DNA from: Halobacillus yeomjeoni
GTDB lineage: Bacteria; Bacillota; Bacilli; Bacillales; Halobacillaceae
Length of the DNA: 64,000 nt
Assembly: GCF_020171525.1 (NCBI RefSeq)
Contig: NZ_JAIVAI010000006.1
Span: 116,196-180,195, forward strand
Direction of reading: 5' to 3'
Shown here: positions 61,358-64,000 of the stretch, in pieces
Layout of the letters: every line of letters begins with the position of its first letter
Numbering within the stretch: position 1 is the stretch's first letter
Position numbers and translations under genes: made by a program
The notes under the pieces: generated by a model
Told to the model about the DNA's origin: nothing
Databases searched by the model: none
The model's input: only the letters and a program-made list of their open reading frames with translations

Positions 61358-62311
61358 ATGAGAAGAGGTGGGCGGATGAATCGCAGAGCAAGAAAGAGAA
61401 AAAAACGCAGAAGAAAAAGATGGTTTAGAATCTTCCTATTTGCACTTTTATTTTTCCTCGTTATCGGAGGAGTTTATTTATATTCGCTATACAATGATGT
61501 AAGAACGACAGTCAACCAGGACCTTCACGAAGACGTTGCGTCCATCGATACCAATGAAACAAAGGGAAAAGTGGATAGAAAAGAACCCATCAATATTTTG
61601 TTGCTGGGGGTTGATGAGCGCGAAAACGATGTCGGTCGTTCCGACACGATGATCGTCATGACGCTTGATCCGAATAACAATCAAATGCAGATGGTCAGTA
61701 TTCCACGAGATACACGTGTTGAAATCGCAGGTGATGGCAGGACAACCCGAATCAACCACGCCTATGCCTATGGCGGAAGCGATATGGCTGTAAATACAGT
61801 CGAGAATTTCCTTGATATCGATTTGGATTATTATATCCGCGTCAATATGGAAGGTTTGTCTCAGGTCGTCGATGCGGTGAACGGAATCACAGTCCAGAAC
61901 GACCGAGCCTTCAGTTCAGGCCCCTTTAACTTCGAAGAGGGTGAAATTAAGCTGGACGGGCGCGAAGCCCTTGCTTACGTGCGGATGCGTAAAAACGATC
62001 CGCAAGGGGACCTTGGAAGAAATGAAAGGCAGCGGCAAGTCATTCAAGGAATCATCGAAAAAGGAGCACGGCTCGATGTCGTACAAAAGATCGATGATGT
62101 GTTGAATGTGTTAGGCGATAACGTCAGCACCAATATGCAGTTCGATGATATGAGACGACTGGTCACCAATTATGGAAGTGCGAGAAAAAATACTTCCACC
62201 TATCAAATGAGCGGCCAGGGCCGAATGGTGAACGGGATGTATTTAATCTTTATGACCGAGGAAGAAATACAGAAAACCCATGATATGATCGTGAATTTCG
62301 GTGAAAAATAA
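61358..62311 (+). CDS. LytR-CpsA-Psr (LCP) family protein
   Basis: 317 residues, ATG after GAGGAGAG; a second ATG six codons on also has a site. A very basic cytoplasmic start (RRARKRKKRRRKRW), one membrane anchor, then the extracellular LCP domain with NILLLGVDERE, GRSDTMIVMTLD, PRDTRVEI and YVRMRKNDPQGDLGRNERQRQ. LCP proteins attach wall teichoic acid or other polymers to peptidoglycan, in concert with the TagO pathway. Confidence 0.9.
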   Translation: MRRGGRMNRRARKRKKRRRKRWFRIFLFALLFFLVIGGVYLYSLYNDVRTTVNQDLHEDVASIDTNETKGKVDRKEPINILLLGVDERENDVGRSDTMIVMTLDPNNNQMQMVSIPRDTRVEIAGDGRTTRINHAYAYGGSDMAVNTVENFLDIDLDYYIRVNMEGLSQVVDAVNGITVQNDRAFSSGPFNFEEGEIKLDGREALAYVRMRKNDPQGDLGRNERQRQVIQGIIEKGARLDVVQKIDDVLNVLGDNVSTNMQFDDMRRLVTNYGSARKNTSTYQMSGQGRMVNGMYLIFMTEEEIQKTHDMIVNFGEK

Positions 62312-62318
62312 CCCACAG

Positions 62319-62354
62319 AAAACGACTGGACCATTTAAGTCCAGTCGCTTTTTT
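62319..62354 (+). terminator. Terminator of the LCP gene
   Basis: AACGACTGGAC and GTCCAGTCGCTT pair, with a T run after. Located between convergent genes. Confidence 0.88.
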
Positions 62355-62381
62355 GGTTGCGCTATTATTTCTTTACGAGCT

Positions 62382-63569
62382 TTAATCTTTCATCTTTTGA
62401 GAAAGTGGGTAGATACCTAAACTTTGAACGACTAAAGATAGGAAGATGACGCCAAAGCAAAGGGATAGCAGGAGCTCCGCCTCACCATCAACCTTCGCTT
62501 CCAAACTTAACAACAAAACGACCGACATGGTGCCTCGAATGCCCGACCACGTAATTAATGCCGTATCTTTCCACCCGATCGATTTTTTCCAAAATGCAAA
62601 GAACTGAATCACTCCGGAGATGACGATAAACCGTATGATCAGGGAGGCAACGAAAAGCAGCACCATCAATCCCCAGTGTTCTAATTTAAAATGGTTTGTC
62701 AGTTCGATTCCCATCAATAAGAAGACGATGGATAAGATGGTCGGTTCCACTACACCCCAGAATCCATCCAGGGCTTCTCTGTAGTGATCCTCTTTGTTCG
62801 TGTGATCGAACTCCCATGCCAGCATCACCCCTGAAGCCACTGTAGCCAGTACACCTGAGACTCCGATGTGTTCAGCCAAATGGAAGATTCCATAAGATAA
62901 AATGATACTCAGCATAACCTGGTACTCTTTATGTTGGGTAATGTGAACGGCTTTACTGACAGCCCATCCAAACAAGATCCCAAGGACCGCTCCACCTAGG
63001 GAAACGTATAGGAATTCACTGATGAAGGAGACTGCTGAAAAGCTTTTGTCACTTGTATAAATTCCAAGCAGGACAGTGAATAAAACGACACTTGTCCCAT
63101 CATTGATCATCGATTCCCCGTCGACAACATCCGCCACTTTTTCATTGTTGGCAGACTGCTTCAAAATCGAGACGACAGAGACTGGATCTGTCGGCGTCAA
63201 AATGGAGGCGATCAACAACGCTCCCACCAAAGTGATGGAAACCATTGATCCGAGCACTACGTGGGTGAAAAAGCCGAGAAGAAGAGCTGTCACGATCAAC
63301 CCGACTGTACTTAACAGCCCGATGATTCCAGCGTTCTTTTTCAAAGCTTTCGGTGAAAAGCGGTAAGCGGAGACAAATAATAGAGCTGGAAGAAAAATAT
63401 CGTAAAGGACCCTTTCTGTCACATCCATGCCTGCGAAATAAGGAATAAAAGACAGGATGATTCCTAATAAAAATAACAAAGTGGGAACAGGCAGGTGTTT
63501 TTGTTTTTTATCTAAAGTGAAAACCGAATATCCCACTAACAACAAAAGAATGACTTGCGACACGCTCAT
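62382..63569 (-). CDS. Na+(K+)/H+ antiporter, CPA1 family (NhaP-like)
   Basis: 395 residues, ATG after GGAGGGGTAAC, about 12 helices. Conserved transport core SILTPTDPVSVVSIL and VVDGESMINDGTSVVLF (the acidic pair), and SGIRGTMSVVLLLSLEA. Such antiporters extrude sodium and are common in halophiles. The C-terminal cytoplasmic tail is very short. Monocistronic; followed by repeat elements. Confidence 0.88.
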   Translation of the reverse strand: MSVSQVILLLLVGYSVFTLDKKQKHLPVPTLLFLLGIILSFIPYFAGMDVTERVLYDIFLPALLFVSAYRFSPKALKKNAGIIGLLSTVGLIVTALLLGFFTHVVLGSMVSITLVGALLIASILTPTDPVSVVSILKQSANNEKVADVVDGESMINDGTSVVLFTVLLGIYTSDKSFSAVSFISEFLYVSLGGAVLGILFGWAVSKAVHITQHKEYQVMLSIILSYGIFHLAEHIGVSGVLATVASGVMLAWEFDHTNKEDHYREALDGFWGVVEPTILSIVFLLMGIELTNHFKLEHWGLMVLLFVASLIIRFIVISGVIQFFAFWKKSIGWKDTALITWSGIRGTMSVVLLLSLEAKVDGEAELLLSLCFGVIFLSLVVQSLGIYPLSQKMKD

Positions 63570-63670
63570 GTTACCCCTCCTATTCTTCCTTTTAACAAGG
63601 CTCTGTTAAAGTTTAGTGTTGATATATCCATCAAAAAAAGAATTCATTACGAAATGTTTTTATGCGTGTA

Positions 63671-63793
63671 GGGCTCCGGGAAAAGGTTCGCTTTCCATGG
63701 GGCGGGCGCTGAGTCTCCTCAGGCTACGCCTTCCGGGGACTCACCTGTCCCACACGTCCCATAGGAGTCTCACCTTTTCCCTCCGCCCTTTGC
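63671..63793 (+). repeat. Palindromic repeat copy R9
   Basis: Arms GGGCTCCGGGAAAAGG and CCTTTTCCCTCCGCCC pair except for three central bases. Core TTCGCTTTCCATGGGG, GAGTCTCCTCAGGC, CTTCCGGGGACTCACC, ATAGGAGTCTCACC. Confidence 0.8.
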
Positions 63794-63965
63794 TTCATCA
63801 GAGTGCCTCCAAACAAGATCTTTTGGAAGAAATACTTCATCTTGATGGGAGGAAGTATAAAATCTTGAAACCTAGCTACTTTGTTTCATTCTCTTAGGAG
63901 TGGCATAAGGACCGAACGATCTTGATAATAGGTCTTTTTTACGTAGATGTCACGGATTTTATAAT

Positions 63966-64000
63966 GCAAAGGGCGGAGGGGAATCGGGAGACTCCTGCGG
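63966..64000 (-). repeat. Palindromic repeat copy R10 (truncated by window edge)
   Basis: Left arm GCAAAGGGCGGAGGG then GGAGACTCCTGCGG. The first 15 bases are the exact reverse complement of 63779-63793 in R9. Confidence 0.75.

Larger units (their letters stand above)
63599..64000. mobile_element. MITE-like element, cut by the right edge
   Basis: Begins GGCTCTGTTAAAGTTTAGTG, the same end as the element at 22593, and contains copies R9 (plus) and R10 (minus, truncated). The expected TAACAGAGCC end is beyond the window. Confidence 0.5.

Overview
The window looks like a low-to-middle GC Gram-positive chromosome of the family Bacillaceae, most plausibly a moderately halophilic genus such as Halobacillus or a close relative. 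This is inference from the TagO-type teichoic acid enzyme, LCP protein, SinR/SinI-type regulators, GH42/GH36 galactoside genes, a CPA1 Na+/H+ antiporter, catabolite-responsive (cre) elements, strong AGGAGG ribosome binding sites and a GC-rich palindromic repeat family. No rRNA or tRNA gene, transposase, CRISPR array or prophage block was seen.

Layout. 1-3.4 kb: two c-di-GMP enzymes, the first cut by the window edge. 3.4-5.4 kb: a PP-loop protein and tagO. 5.7-9.6 kb: a regulatory patch with a 36-codon gene, a SinR-like repressor without the usual C-terminal half, two separate tiny SinI-like genes, an AraC regulator and an IDEAL-domain protein. 9.9-15.5 kb: pgcA, manA, a sucrose-type PTS permease and its LacI regulator. 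16.3-19.6 kb: the hom-thrC-thrB operon. 19.6-23.5 kb: VanZ-like protein, two divergent small sigma-like proteins, several small unknown genes and a MITE-like repeat element. 23.5-28 kb: AEC transporter, an acetate-type symporter operon with a cre site, and a cell wall endopeptidase.

28-38.3 kb is a complete reductive pyrimidine catabolism cluster: NCS1 permease, dihydropyrimidine dehydrogenase (preT, preA), dihydropyrimidinase, beta-ureidopropionase, beta-alanine aminotransferase and an acylating semialdehyde dehydrogenase. Together these would take uracil to ammonia, CO2 and acetyl-CoA (thymine to propionyl-CoA). 38.7-42.8 kb: a small haem-oxidase-like membrane protein, a FrnE thioredoxin-fold protein and glcDF.

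43.8-59.4 kb is a galactoside regulon: GH36 alpha-galactosidase with an ABC sugar importer, galK-galE-galT-galM with a GH42 beta-galactosidase, an AraC regulator and an SSS symporter. The three transport/catabolic transcription units share an operator placed 21-22 bp upstream of the -35 box, and each also carries a cre-like site. 59.8-63.6 kb: a lipoprotein, a ROK glucokinase lacking the zinc cysteines, an LCP protein and a Na+/H+ antiporter.

The least explained structures are two repeat families. One is a roughly 120-170 bp palindromic element (nine full copies and one cut by the window edge). Its core is conserved, while its stem arms differ between copies but stay complementary within a copy. 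The other is a set of 20-21 bp periodic arrays in three intergenic regions. The split SinR/SinI locus with candidate SinR operators is the most interesting protein-coding novelty.
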